DNA from: Acanthamoeba sp. SK_2022b
Taxonomy: Eukaryota > Discosea > Longamoebia > Acanthamoebidae
Reading direction: 5' to 3'
DNA: 17,233 bases
Assembly (NCBI GenBank): GCA_027943245.1
Contig: JANDJZ010001185.1
Location: 1 to 17,233 of the forward strand
The notes under the pieces were generated by a model that was not told the origin of the DNA, searched no databases, and worked only from the letters and a program-made list of their open reading frames with translations. Shown here in pieces: positions 8,958 to 17,031 of the stretch. Position 1 is the first letter of the stretch, and each line of letters starts with the position of its first letter. Made by a program: the position numbers and the translations under genes.

Positions 8958-9892
8958 GGGGGAGGCCATTCGTACGTCGAGGATGACCTGGCCGATGAGG
9001 TGGCGGTAGGGGAGATGCTCGTCGCGAAGGTTGAGATGGGCGATGTGTCCGATCGTCTCGAAGGACGACACCGCGGGCAGGTTCGGCGGGAGCACTCGCC
9101 GCAGCACCTGCTCTACAGTTCACTCACCCCCCCCCCACATACACAACACACGCACACACAGTCAGGCCGTGGTCGTGATCGCGGTCGTCACGGGGGAGGG
9201 GAGGTACCGATGGAGAGGTGCGGGTAGCCCAGGTGCAGGGTGTAGCGGGTGACCTCGGCGTTGGCCAGCACGAACCCGCGCACCTCCTCCGGCAGCTGCC
9301 GCAGATCTGCCGTAACAGCAGGGAGTCGCGACGCCACTGGGTGAGGGCACAGCGCAAGGCATGACCCCCGGGGTCGCGCAGCGGCGATGAGCGGATGCAG
9401 GAGAGGAGGGGGAGGGAGGGAGTTACCAGGCTCGGTGATCGTCTCGCTGAGGAGAAGCAGTCTCGAGTCGCCCTTGGCGCGGCCGGTGGTGGCATCGGCT
9501 ACGTCGGGGATCACAACCTTGACCTTGGGCCGCGACAGGAGAAACCCTCTGGTCGTGTTGGTGTATATAAGTGGAGGATCGCCTCTCTTATTTTCTTTTT
9601 TTATTAAAAAAATTAAATTATAAGTTGAAATTGTATTTGATTTGCAACGAACGGGCCTCTATGCATTTGATTGTTCTTTATAAAAGAAAAAAAAAATGGG
9701 ATTTGGGGGCTACACCGCGTACCCGCCAAGTCTTTTGAGTAGAGGCTCCGTCATGCGTTGCGGGATGCGGAGCGCCGTTAGCTGCAGTGTTTCCTGAAAC
9801 ATCTCACGATCTAAAACAGCACTATGCGATCCGGAAGGCGACGAGGAAGATGAATGCTGGTTGCTGCGCGTGTCTTGACCAGGCGCGTCCAT
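7161..9892 (-). CDS. TRM5: TRM5, tRNA (guanine37-N1)-methyltransferase, 11 exons
   Basis: Transfers a methyl group from S-adenosylmethionine to N1 of G37 next to the tRNA anticodon, preventing +1 frameshifting. Exons on the minus strand: 9892-9723, 9548-9427, 9306-9208, 9112-8976, 8863-8753, 8620-8509, 8371-8244, 8141-8012, 7858-7761, 7618-7493 and 7346-7161. All ten introns are GT-AG and all phases fit, giving 472 aa. Motifs: [20 protein letters not shown] (exon 1), GHIAHLNL (about residue 152), DKNP at the exon 4/5 join, YWNSRL (228-233, containing the family's conserved Arg), [15 protein letters not shown] (SAM motif I, split by an intron), ANDLNP (about 274) and MNLP (about 326). Order and spacing match yeast and human Trm5. 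The last exon adds an acidic tail, about 15 Ala encoded by a CAG/CTG tract, and a basic RSKKPKP end that could be a nuclear signal. The start at 9892 is the best ATG seen; there is no clear mitochondrial presequence. Confidence 0.95.
7226..7270. repeat. (CAG)15 trinucleotide repeat inside the TRM5 last exon
   Basis: Fifteen perfect CAG units on the plus strand read as GCT (Ala) codons on the TRM5 strand. It is the only microsatellite in the window that lies in coding sequence. Confidence 0.9.
7673..7735. repeat. (ATAAAT)n-type repeat in a TRM5 intron
   Basis: Tandem six-base units (ATAAAT, with ATAAAC and ATAAGC variants) fill much of the intron 7619-7760 between TRM5 exons 9 and 10. Confidence 0.85.
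7864..7924. repeat. (CA)30 microsatellite in a TRM5 intron
   Basis: About 30 CA units, read as (TG)n on the TRM5 strand, end about 5 bases before the acceptor of exon 9 (7858), replacing the usual pyrimidine tract. Confidence 0.95.
8440..8481. repeat. (GT)20 microsatellite in a TRM5 intron
   Basis: About 20 GT units, (CA)n on the TRM5 strand, close to the donor side of the intron 8372-8508 that splits the SAM-binding motif. Confidence 0.95.
8897..8957. repeat. (CAA)20 microsatellite in a TRM5 intron
   Basis: About 20 CAA units, read as (TTG)n on the TRM5 strand, fill most of the intron 8864-8975. Confidence 0.95.
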
Positions 9893-10110
9893 GAGTTCGA
9901 TTTACCTCTTCTCTCTCTCTTTTTTTTTTTCAATTCTTTCTTTTCTCTTTCTTTTGCCGGGTTTGCTCAAACCTCCCCCACCACCACTCTTCGGAGCACA
10001 TGTGTACAAGCGTTGGTTGCTACGACCCTGGGCAGTTGTTGTTTGTATGCAGAGTGTGCAGGAGGGCGCTCCCCTACCTGCTGTAGGAGAGGGGGTAGTG
10101 TGGCGGGTAG
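9893..10110. promoter_or_regulatory. TRM5 upstream region and MMTAG2 downstream region
   Basis: The 218 bp between the MMTAG2 stop and the TRM5 ATG hold the MMTAG2 3' flank and the TRM5 promoter. A pyrimidine-rich run (CTCTCTCTCTTTTTTTTTT) at about 9911-9930 lies close to the TRM5 ATG. The part from about 10000 rightward recurs, inverted, at 12218-12370. Confidence 0.35.
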
Positions 10111-11425
10111 TCAGGTCCTGTGCCCGTGAGGAGAACGGTGGCGATGACGGCGGTGGGAGGAGGAGGAAGGCGGTGGTGAGGGAGAGTCGTGTCTCCGTCG
10201 TCGTTTGGGAGAGCGGGAGGCGCTGTCCCGACGACGGCGTGACCGTTCCTGCCCGTCGCGGTCGTCCCTATGCCGCCGCCTGTGGGCATGGTCATCGTCA
10301 CGGTCACGGTCACCGTCATCTGTCCTTTCGCGGGCGCCCTTCCGGTCGCTGCTTGCCCTGTCGCTATGACGGTCGCGTTCAGAGCGATCCTTCCTCTCCT
10401 TCCTCTCCTTCTTTTCCTCCTTCCTTTCCTTCTTTTCCTCCTTCCTCTTCCGCTTTTCCTCTTTCCTCTTCCTCTTCTCCTCCCTGCGTTCCTCTTTGCT
10501 CTTCTTGTCCGACGCGTCATTGGCCTCGACCCACTCCCCGCCCGCTCCATCGCCTCCGGCCTGGGGCTCGTCATCGCCGCCCTCGCGCCCATGCTGCTCT
10601 TGGCCCGTCTTGGCCTTTGGTAATAGCGCACCTTCGGCCACGTGCTGCGGCGCCCTACGTGGATTTTATAAAATAAAATATCGATTAAATGAAAAAATCG
10701 ATTAAAAATCGATAATATTTGTAATAATAAATAAACGGTAAATGAGTGGAAAGAGGGCGTACGGTGCATAGCCCAGGCCGGCCACACGCTCGGCGTCGTA
10801 AGCATCGCGCTCGGTGTTGCCGCGTCGGGTGAGCTCCTGGATCTCGTTGGCGTCGAGCTGGTTCTCCTGCGCCTTTCGCCTCCGCGGCGCCAGGCCCCTG
10901 TCGCGACCGAGACACGGGTGCACCCGTGAGCATTGCACGCGTCGTGCTGGCGCGTGGCGACGTACAGTGCTTCCAGGTGCAGTTGCTCCTCCTCCCGCTT
11001 GATGGCTTCTATCTCGGCGCGGCGGCGCGCCTCGTCGTCCGTGTGGCTCCCGTCGCTGCCCTGGGTCTTGGTCCACCAGAGCGGGTTGGGCTTCCGGTTG
11101 TTGAAGGTGGGCTTGGCTGTCGTGTGCAGCGAGTGTCCTGCGCATCCGGGAAGCAACGCGACGGAGAATGGGAGCAAAATGGGATGGATATGGCGTGTAA
11201 GAATTCGATCTCTGGACGCATCAGTGTGCGAGAGGCGGTACCCAGGTAAAAGTCTTTGTACTTGTCGCCCTTGACCTTATCCCAGCTGAACTCTGTGACC
11301 CAAAGCATTTAACAGTTAAAATTAAAAATCAAAAAATGAATTTTTAAAGGGTGGGGAAACGCACGGTCAGCGCCACCTCGCGTGCCGCTGCGTTTGCCGG
11401 ATCCGACGAACATGTTGTGCGACAT
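10111..11425 (-). CDS. MMTAG2-family protein (multiple myeloma tumor-associated protein 2-like), five exons
   Basis: Eukaryotic nuclear-type protein of the MMtag family; its biochemical role is poorly known, and the basic Ser/Arg tail suggests an RNA-processing setting. Minus-strand exons: 11425-11365, 11292-11242, 11137-10966, 10879-10763 and 10654-10111; GT-AG introns, 314 aa. The N-terminus reads MFVGSGKRSGTRGGADQFSW, then DKVKGDKYKDFYLG, HSLHTTAKP and NPLWWTKTQ. This matches the family pattern RGGxDQFxWxxVKxDKxxxxYLGxS, then a Trp-rich block before a charged helix. A second conserved block is QENQLDANEIQELTRRG followed by ERVAGLGYAP. The last exon is very charged: KRKEEKRKRKEEKKERKEEK, then RSRRRRDSASRSPKRRRR, ending HGHRT. 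An in-frame stop lies upstream of the chosen ATG, and a second Met is at codon 5. The gene is tandem with TRM5. Confidence 0.88.
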
Positions 11426-12114
11426 CTCGGCGTAGATAACGAGTTACTTTCTGATCAGAAAGAAGAAGAGCGCCTTTTTCTTTTCGACTTGTTCAAGAAA
11501 AGAGAAAATCATTTTGGAAAAGGCAGAGAAAACGTGGATTAGCTGACAGGGCACCTGTGATGGCTGCCACTGTGCATTGCTATGCGGTTTTTCAGTGGCA
11601 AGGCATGGCTTTCTGGCAGTCTCTTAGGAGGACTGGCCAGGCTGGACAACCAGGCAGAGAGGCCTGTGGGTGGGGAAGACTGTGAAGAATGTGAATTGAT
11701 ATGGGGGCAAGAAAAAAATGCAGTTGACAACAGGACTTGTGGTGGGAAGGTAATAGGGTGATGGACATGAGATGAAGTGCAGAGGGACCACAATAAACCT
11801 GAGGGGGGGGGTAATTCATAAAATTGGAAGGTGAAGGAAAAGGAGAAGGAGGAGGTGGAGGAGTTGCCAGATTGTATTCTAGAATACAAACTTCATTCTG
11901 CAATCTCCACTCATATTCAGTAAAAAAAGTATGTATTTATAAAGGTAGGATTTGTGGTTTTCCTTGACCCTTTGGTAGCTCATCAAACATGTGCTGGTCA
12001 ACTTATTCTTCCAATTTCAAGTACCGTGGCCTCAACGACTTCACCAAGTTGCTACAAGCCAGCTGACCTTCTTCCACAATGGTTTTCCTCCCTTGAACTC
12101 AGCCAGTCCAAGGA
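11426..12114. other. MMTAG2 upstream region, then CpG-poor unrecognised DNA
   Basis: 11426-11540 should hold the MMTAG2 promoter. From about 11540 to 11990 CG dinucleotides almost vanish and the sequence is TG/CA- and GA-rich with no coding sense, as in the transposon remnants. A perfect 18-bp palindrome lies at 11872-11889. No gene was found. Confidence 0.5.
11872..11889. repeat. Perfect 18-bp palindrome
   Basis: TTGTATTCTAGAATACAA is its own reverse complement over all 18 bases with no spacer. It lies in CpG-poor non-coding DNA. It could be a protein-binding dyad or chance. Confidence 0.9.
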
Positions 12115-12372
12115 GTTGTGTCTCCGTCGTCGTTTGAGAGCGGGAGGCGCTGTCCCGACAACGGCGTGACCGTTTGAGATGTAGCGCAGGGCGTGTGAAT
12201 TGGTTGCCAGCACCGCCGTCACCGCCACCGTTCTCCTCACGGGCACAGGACCTGACCACCCGCCACACTACCCCCCCCCCCTTACAGCCGGTAGGGGAGC
12301 GCCCTCGTGCACACTCCCATACAACAACAACTGCCCAGTGGGCCGTAGCAACCAATGTGTGCATGTGTGGTA
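12115..12372. pseudogene. Rearranged fold-back copy of the MMTAG2 3' end
   Basis: 12115-12172 matches 10184-10252 (the Ser/Arg tail of MMTAG2) in the same orientation, with about 90% identity and a 3-base loss. After a gap of about 45 bp, 12218-12372 matches 10000-10150 (the MMTAG2 stop region and 3' flank) in the opposite orientation. The two source pieces are adjacent in the gene but are inverted relative to each other here. The fragment ends about 20 bp from the HDDC2 stop codon, so it may now be part of the HDDC2 3' UTR. Confidence 0.8.
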
Positions 12373-12391
12373 CCCCGAACCACGCGTGAGG

Positions 12392-12970
12392 TCAAGCGGA
12401 AGATGAGGGTGGTTGAGGGTCTGAGGGCGGCGTGGTTCCCGGGGAACGCGTCGTCTGGCGCCTGGCGAGCAGCTGGGCCAGCCACTGGCGCATCTCGGGG
12501 TGCTGCACCGTGGTCTCCGCTCCCCGAAAGAACTCAGACAGGTCCAGGCCTTGCGCTGTCGCGCCGCCACCACAAACGCAAACGCATGAGACCCCGCACG
12601 AGGACATCGGGCTTGGCAGTGATGGTGATGAAGGAGGAGGAGGTTGTTCGTACAGGCTTCGTACTCGTGGGCCTGGAGGTACATGTCGAATTTGTCGATC
12701 TGTCCGACCACTCGAGCCTCGGGCGTCTCGCCCCTCTCATACTGCGATGGTGATCGTGTCACCCCCCCCCCCAATACGGTCAGTGGGAACAGCGTGGCTG
12801 TGTTTGAAGAGAGAGAGAGAGAGAGAGAGAGGTATCACACCTCGAGCCACAAATCCACGAATTCGTCGGCGGCGGGGAGACCGGCCAGCATGTTACGAAT
12901 GGTGCCCATCGCCTCCTGCAGAGAGGCGCCCTCGAAAATGAGCAACGCGGCAAGGCCTTTGGCACGCTTG

Positions 12971-13053
<83 letters not shown>

Positions 13054-13802
13054 GCCACCGCAGCGCCAGCAAAGCGGCACAAAGAGGAGGGAGGGCGCAC
13101 GTGTTCGAGGCGGTATTTCTCCTCCTTGCTCACCCCGCAGTGAGGCGTGATGTCCCCCACGATGGCTGCACACGGTACCATCAGCTGTGCCGTGAGCAAT
13201 AGCTGGCAATGCCTATTTTCGTGTGTGTGCGTGCGTGCGCGTGTGGAGGTTGCGTACCCTCTGTGAACACGGACGGCGACAATGAGGAGCGATCATTGAG
13301 AAAAGGGTGGCCACCACCGTTCGAAGGGCCGCTGGATACAAGGAGAGAGAGAAAGGGAGGAGGTACCGGCCATGTCGTGCACAAGGGCGATCTTGACCAT
13401 GCGCTCTTTGTTGAGGGACGAGTCGGCAAACAGCATGGACATGATGCCCATGCGGTACATGTGGTCTGCAGGGTTCACCGTGACCCCCCCCCCCAAACAT
13501 GCACCGTGGTGTGAGGGCGGGCACTCGTCTACTCACCCTCTGCTTCTACTAAGTAGCGCCATCATTCTACTCGAGATTGGGAACGAGTCTCATACCGGCG
13601 ATGCATTCAGGGTCAGAAACGTTGTGGCGCACCCATCCCGTTCGCTTGAGGTGCTGCCCAAGGAGTAAAAATTTAGAAAAAGATCAGGAACACTGGTACA
13701 AGTTTGGGGCACCTTGAGCTTGCCCATGAGGCACATGAAATCGAGGAGAGAGGCACCATGGCCGGTAACCGGAGCAATTGAAGGAGAAGCTGATGGTTCC
13801 AT
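12392..13802 (-). CDS. HDDC2/YfbR-type HD-domain 5'-nucleotidase, eight exons including a 3-nt microexon
   Basis: Metal-dependent HD-domain phosphohydrolase; family members dephosphorylate (deoxy)nucleoside 5'-monophosphates. Minus-strand exons: 13802-13713, 13653-13596, 13465-13367, 13260-13258, 13165-13101, 12915-12841, 12741-12654 and 12555-12392, giving 213 aa (human HDDC2 is about 204). Motifs: LKRTGWVRHNVSDPECIAD, then DHMYRM (metal-ligand His, about 51), LVHDMAEAIVGDITP (HD at 79-80), VSKEEKYRLEHEAM and GQIDKFDMYLQAHEYEA (metal-ligand Asp, about 145). A conserved HPEM helix lies near the end, before a Pro/Ser-rich tail. The 3-nt exon AGG supplies the Glu of HDMAE; without it the sequence joins in frame as HDMAAIVGD, one residue short. 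Introns carry (GA)n and (CA)n(GA)n tracts. The microexon itself is a prediction; the rest of the model is well supported. Confidence 0.92.
12807..12832. repeat. (GA)n microsatellite in an HDDC2 intron
   Basis: About 12 GA units, (TC)n on the gene strand, just inside the donor of the intron 12742-12840. Confidence 0.9.
12972..13053. repeat. (CA)29(GA)11 compound microsatellite in an HDDC2 intron
   Basis: About 29 CA units run directly into about 11 GA units within the intron 12916-13100. Confidence 0.95.
13258..13260 (-). other. Predicted 3-nt microexon (AGG) of the HDDC2 gene
   Basis: On the minus strand the sequence reads ttcacag|AGG|gtacgc, so three bases are flanked by a good acceptor and a good donor. 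The previous exon ends in phase 1 with G and the next begins with CC. Insertion gives GAG GCC, changing HDMA-A-IVGD into HDMA-E-A-IVGD, the family consensus. The only other way to obtain this Glu would be a splice site I cannot find. Confidence 0.7.
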
Positions 13803-13862
13803 CTCTGCCTAAAGAAAATTGTTAAAAGGAATATGCTGCCGTGAAAATTTGAAAGAAAGAGA

Positions 13863-14400
13863 AAAGACACGCACCAGCATTCGTCTTCCTCGCCTTCCGG
13901 ATCGCAGAGTGCTGTTTTAGATCGCGAGATGTTTCAGGAAACGCTGCAGCTAACGGCGCTCCGCAGCTTCGAATCCCGCAACGCATGACGGAGCCTCTAC
14001 TCAAAAGACTGAGCAGGTTCGCGGTGTAGCCTCTCCAAACATAATTATGTTTATTTATTTTTTCTTTTAAGTAAAAGCATTGGCCGATCGGTTAAAATCA
14101 AATAAAATTTAACCTTTAATAAGAACCACACACATGCGCGATACTACGCCATCTCACATGCACGTATAGGTTGATGTGGTGGCGGCGGTGGTGAGGGCAG
14201 GTGACATGTTTGCCGGCGTGGGCCCGTTCGCCGTTCCCGCGGCCAAGAACACCGGATGCAAGGTCTACGCCAACGACCTCAACCCCAAGTCCTACGAGGC
14301 TCTCATCAACAACGCCCGGCGCAATGCACCCCCACAACAACAACAACAAGTGTGTGTTGACAGAGGCTTCAGAGAGTTCCCCTCTAGAGGTCGCGAAGTT
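13863..14400 (+). pseudogene. Deleted genomic copy of TRM5
   Basis: Three parts of TRM5 occur in their original order but inverted relative to the live gene. 13863-14035 matches exon 1 and the start of intron 1. About 14130-14327 matches the 3' part of intron 6 and exon 7, with only two changes across about 115 bp of exon. 14328-14383 matches the start of intron 8 and the start of exon 9. Introns are included, so this is copied genomic DNA and not a retrocopy. The TRM5 start codon is missing, exon 1 has an 8-bp insertion after CTCCGC and a 5-base loss near its start, and exons 2-6, 8 and 10-11 are gone. It cannot encode a methyltransferase. It is head to head with HDDC2, 61 bp from that ATG. 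Confidence 0.9.
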
Positions 14401-14454
14401 TGGTCTGCCAATAACTGACGCGTGCACTCTGCAGCACGGTGCAGAAGTTTGGTG

Positions 14455-14555
14455 ATCAAAACCTCCTCCAACCTTGCGGAGATTCGCCTTTTTGAGGCTC
14501 GCTATGGAGCAGCGATCGAAACCTACCAAAAAGGTTGATTTTGGGAGGTTTTGAT
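14455..14555. repeat. Inverted repeat, hairpin-capable
   Basis: ATCAAAACCTCC (14455-14466) is the exact reverse complement of GGAGGTTTTGAT (14544-14555). An inner pair, CAACCTT (14469-14475) and AAGGTTG (14531-14537), extends the stem with a small asymmetric gap. It lies between the TRM5 copy and dispersed repeat copy B. Confidence 0.7.
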
Positions 14556-14583
14556 GACGGCTTTTTAGAAGTTTTTGTAGCAA

Positions 14584-15058
14584 CTACTCTAGACCAAAAA
14601 CAACACGAACTGAAGAAGAGTGGTAGCGAGGGCAGGTTGGATTACTCCGGACTCGTACTGGCGATGTTATCCCACGCGCAGGGCTCCACCCTCGCCTACG
14701 CACTACGAATTACTCTACTGTACGAATGACAAGTGGCTTGCTGGTTGTTCTACCACCGTGGTTTGGATTCAACAATACGCGTCGGGGTGGGCATACCGGT
14801 CGATGCCAACTGGGACTACAGAACAATGAGCAAGCTCAACTTCGACGCAAGAATCTTAATGATACTAGCCTCTTGTAGCAATGCCTGTCTAAACTACCGG
14901 GTGTCAGGTAAGCCGTTTTGGTTTAAGGGGAGGCCAACCAACAGCACTCTGAAGTCCTTCAGACTGGTGAGTAAGCCACCACGGCAAGAAAAGTAAAGGA
15001 GGTCAGCAATGCCACATGGGCATCTCCGAGTTTGTGCTTCTGTTGTTCAACACGTTCT
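14584..15058 (+). repeat. Dispersed repeat, copy B
   Basis: Partner of 2770-3325, same orientation. It starts at CTAGACCAAAAACAACAC and ends near TCTGTTGTTCAACACGTTCT. The open frame 14733-14996 (87 codons, with WLFYHRGLDST and VDANWDYRTMSKLNF) is the longest coding-like piece, but it is not conserved as an open frame in copy A and has no motif I recognise. The repeat starts about 180 bp downstream of the TRM5 copy. Confidence 0.7.
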
Positions 15059-16210
15059 GGATTTCTGGTTGGGAAAACAGGGTAGGTAAAGCTGGTGATA
15101 AAGGTTTCAGGCCCTTGAGAGTTTTGGTTTCAGGACCTTCCCTGAGAGACCTGTGAGATTGTCTCCAGTTGGAAGTTGTACAGGAAGTTTCAGGGGCCCA
15201 GTTAGCAACTTTAGCATCTGTGTGTTTCTAATGCTTAGAAGCTTCTTCAAAGAGGATGATGTGGGGTGTATGACAGTAGTTTATGTTTGGGGTGATAAGG
15301 TAGACACATACCAGAATGGAACTGAACTGCTTTACCAATCTTATGGTGAGTTTTGCATGTCACATTGAGTGGCTCCTTAACTAAATGACAAATAACCAAA
15401 GGATATTGGTGTAGCAGTAGCATTATTGGCAGTTGTTGTTAAGGACCAGCATGCTGAAGCTGTGCAGCTGATCTATCTTAGCAAAGGCATTCAGATGGAG
15501 TGCTTGGTGCTGCAGGTGTGCAGCAGACCAACCCTGGGACCTATTGTAACAAGAGAGGGAAGAGCTGGGGTTGCATGAGTAATTAGCAGGCTGTATAACA
15601 TAAGTGCCAGCTTGTTGCTTACAGGCAGTTTGGAGATGTTCAGGTAGATGGTAGTGTGGATGAGTGAGCAGATGCTTGCATGGTTGACTGCCCCAGTCAC
15701 CATGCTTGGCATTGCCTGTTGTTCTTTACAGGGTTCCAGCTTGTCAAAGAAAAGAATGGCCTTGGAGACATGCTGATTTATCCCAATAGAACCTGACTTC
15801 AATTTGTGCCTCTGCAATCATCTTATGCCAATTGGAAGAGTGAGCTCTGGCAGCTCTGACACCTACCTTGGTTGCATTCTTCCTTTGGCATGGAGCCAAG
15901 GTGGTGTAGTGTTGATATGCAGTCCCTGGTCTGCTGTAGTGGGAAAGTGCACACTTGGGATCATTCAAGCAGCTACTGCCACAGCTGCCTGCCAAAAGAT
16001 GTGCAAGTGCTGCTGAAGGTAATGCTCAACTCCACTGCTTCACCACTTTATCTCCTGCTCACACAAGTGGTTTAATATGCAACTGGCAGCAAGAAGGTCA
16101 CCAGTTTCTCAAATCTGCTCATGTTCTGCATCTCCCCAGTTCCAAAGGTCGACAGGCCAATCAGTCTCTTGAGGGCATGGAGATTGTCATCACCACTACT
16201 ATGTACTAGG
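15059..16210. other. CpG-poor unrecognised DNA, probably decayed transposon
   Basis: About 1.15 kb with almost no CG dinucleotides and abundant TG/CA. Several open frames of 65-108 codons exist on both strands (the longest on the minus strand, 15817-15491) but none shows a known domain. No terminal repeats were found. By composition it resembles the DIRS-like region at 4440-6700. Confidence 0.5.
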
Positions 16211-16397
16211 TCCTACTTTTTTCCTTCTGGTTGCAAGGCAACGGTTAGCTGGTGGTCCCCCTGCCGTTCCACTAATCGTGCTGAGGGTGCAATCTCAGCG
16301 ATCCAGCTGGTTTCTCGCTGACTGATAAAGGCCGGTTCGTGTTGGTGTTGTTCGAAAAAGAGAAACCTGTCTCTCGTATTATTATCACTCAGAGTGG
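16211..16397. other. 3' flank of the TMEM135-like gene
   Basis: Normal CpG content returns at about 16225. The minus-strand sequence after the stop codon is presumably 3' UTR. I see no separate gene. Confidence 0.4.
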
Positions 16398-16962
16398 TCA
16401 GGCCCAAAGCCAGTTCATGAGGTGGAGGAAGGTGGGCTTGATGCTCTGCTTTCCGTTGATGTAGCAAAAAAGTGTCAACGCCGAGCTCACGCTGAAGAGC
16501 AACACCTCGCCATTCTTCACGTATTGCATCACCTGCGCAGCCAAAGCCCCCCCCCCTCTCTGTCATCAGCTCTTATCTACATGCACCGCTTATTGGCTTT
16601 GGGGGGCGTACGCCAGGGATGAGGTCGTATTTGCGGCACACGGCGTAGCTGCTTTCCATGGCCTTGGGCAGACAGTACAGCGCCAGCTCCCGCCTTCGCG
16701 CCGGCACCTCGATGAGCGACGCCAGCCCTGTATCACCGCGCGCGTTGAGTGCCACAATCGCGCTCCGGAGCAGCGCGCACGGGGGCGAGGGGTACCGGGG
16801 AGGGCGAGCACGGGATAGAACCATCGCACGTCCTTCATGAGGAACGACCGCTGCGCAATGCAGGCCCCGAACCACCCGCTGGCACAGTAGAGGCCCAGGA
16901 ACAGAGAGGACCTGCGCGTCCGACACACGCGTCACGCGTGTGTGGTTAGGACGTGTGTGCGG

Positions 16963-17031
<69 letters not shown>

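Noticed and set aside
8553..9107. Long open frames on both strands through the TRM5 introns with poly-Cys, poly-Thr, poly-Asn or poly-Leu runs
   Set aside because: These are translations of (CAA)n and (CAG)n tracts and of out-of-frame exons. The TRM5 exon model explains the conserved sequence.
10074..11177. One 367-codon minus-strand frame covering MMTAG2
   Set aside because: It switches away from the conserved frame at the introns 10880-10965 and 10655-10762; the five-exon model restores the family blocks and the charged tail.
15491..15995. Minus-strand open frames as a transposase or integrase
   Set aside because: No DDE, DDD or tyrosine recombinase motif is visible. The low-CpG composition favours decayed DNA, and the frames are of a length expected by chance in stop-poor sequence.
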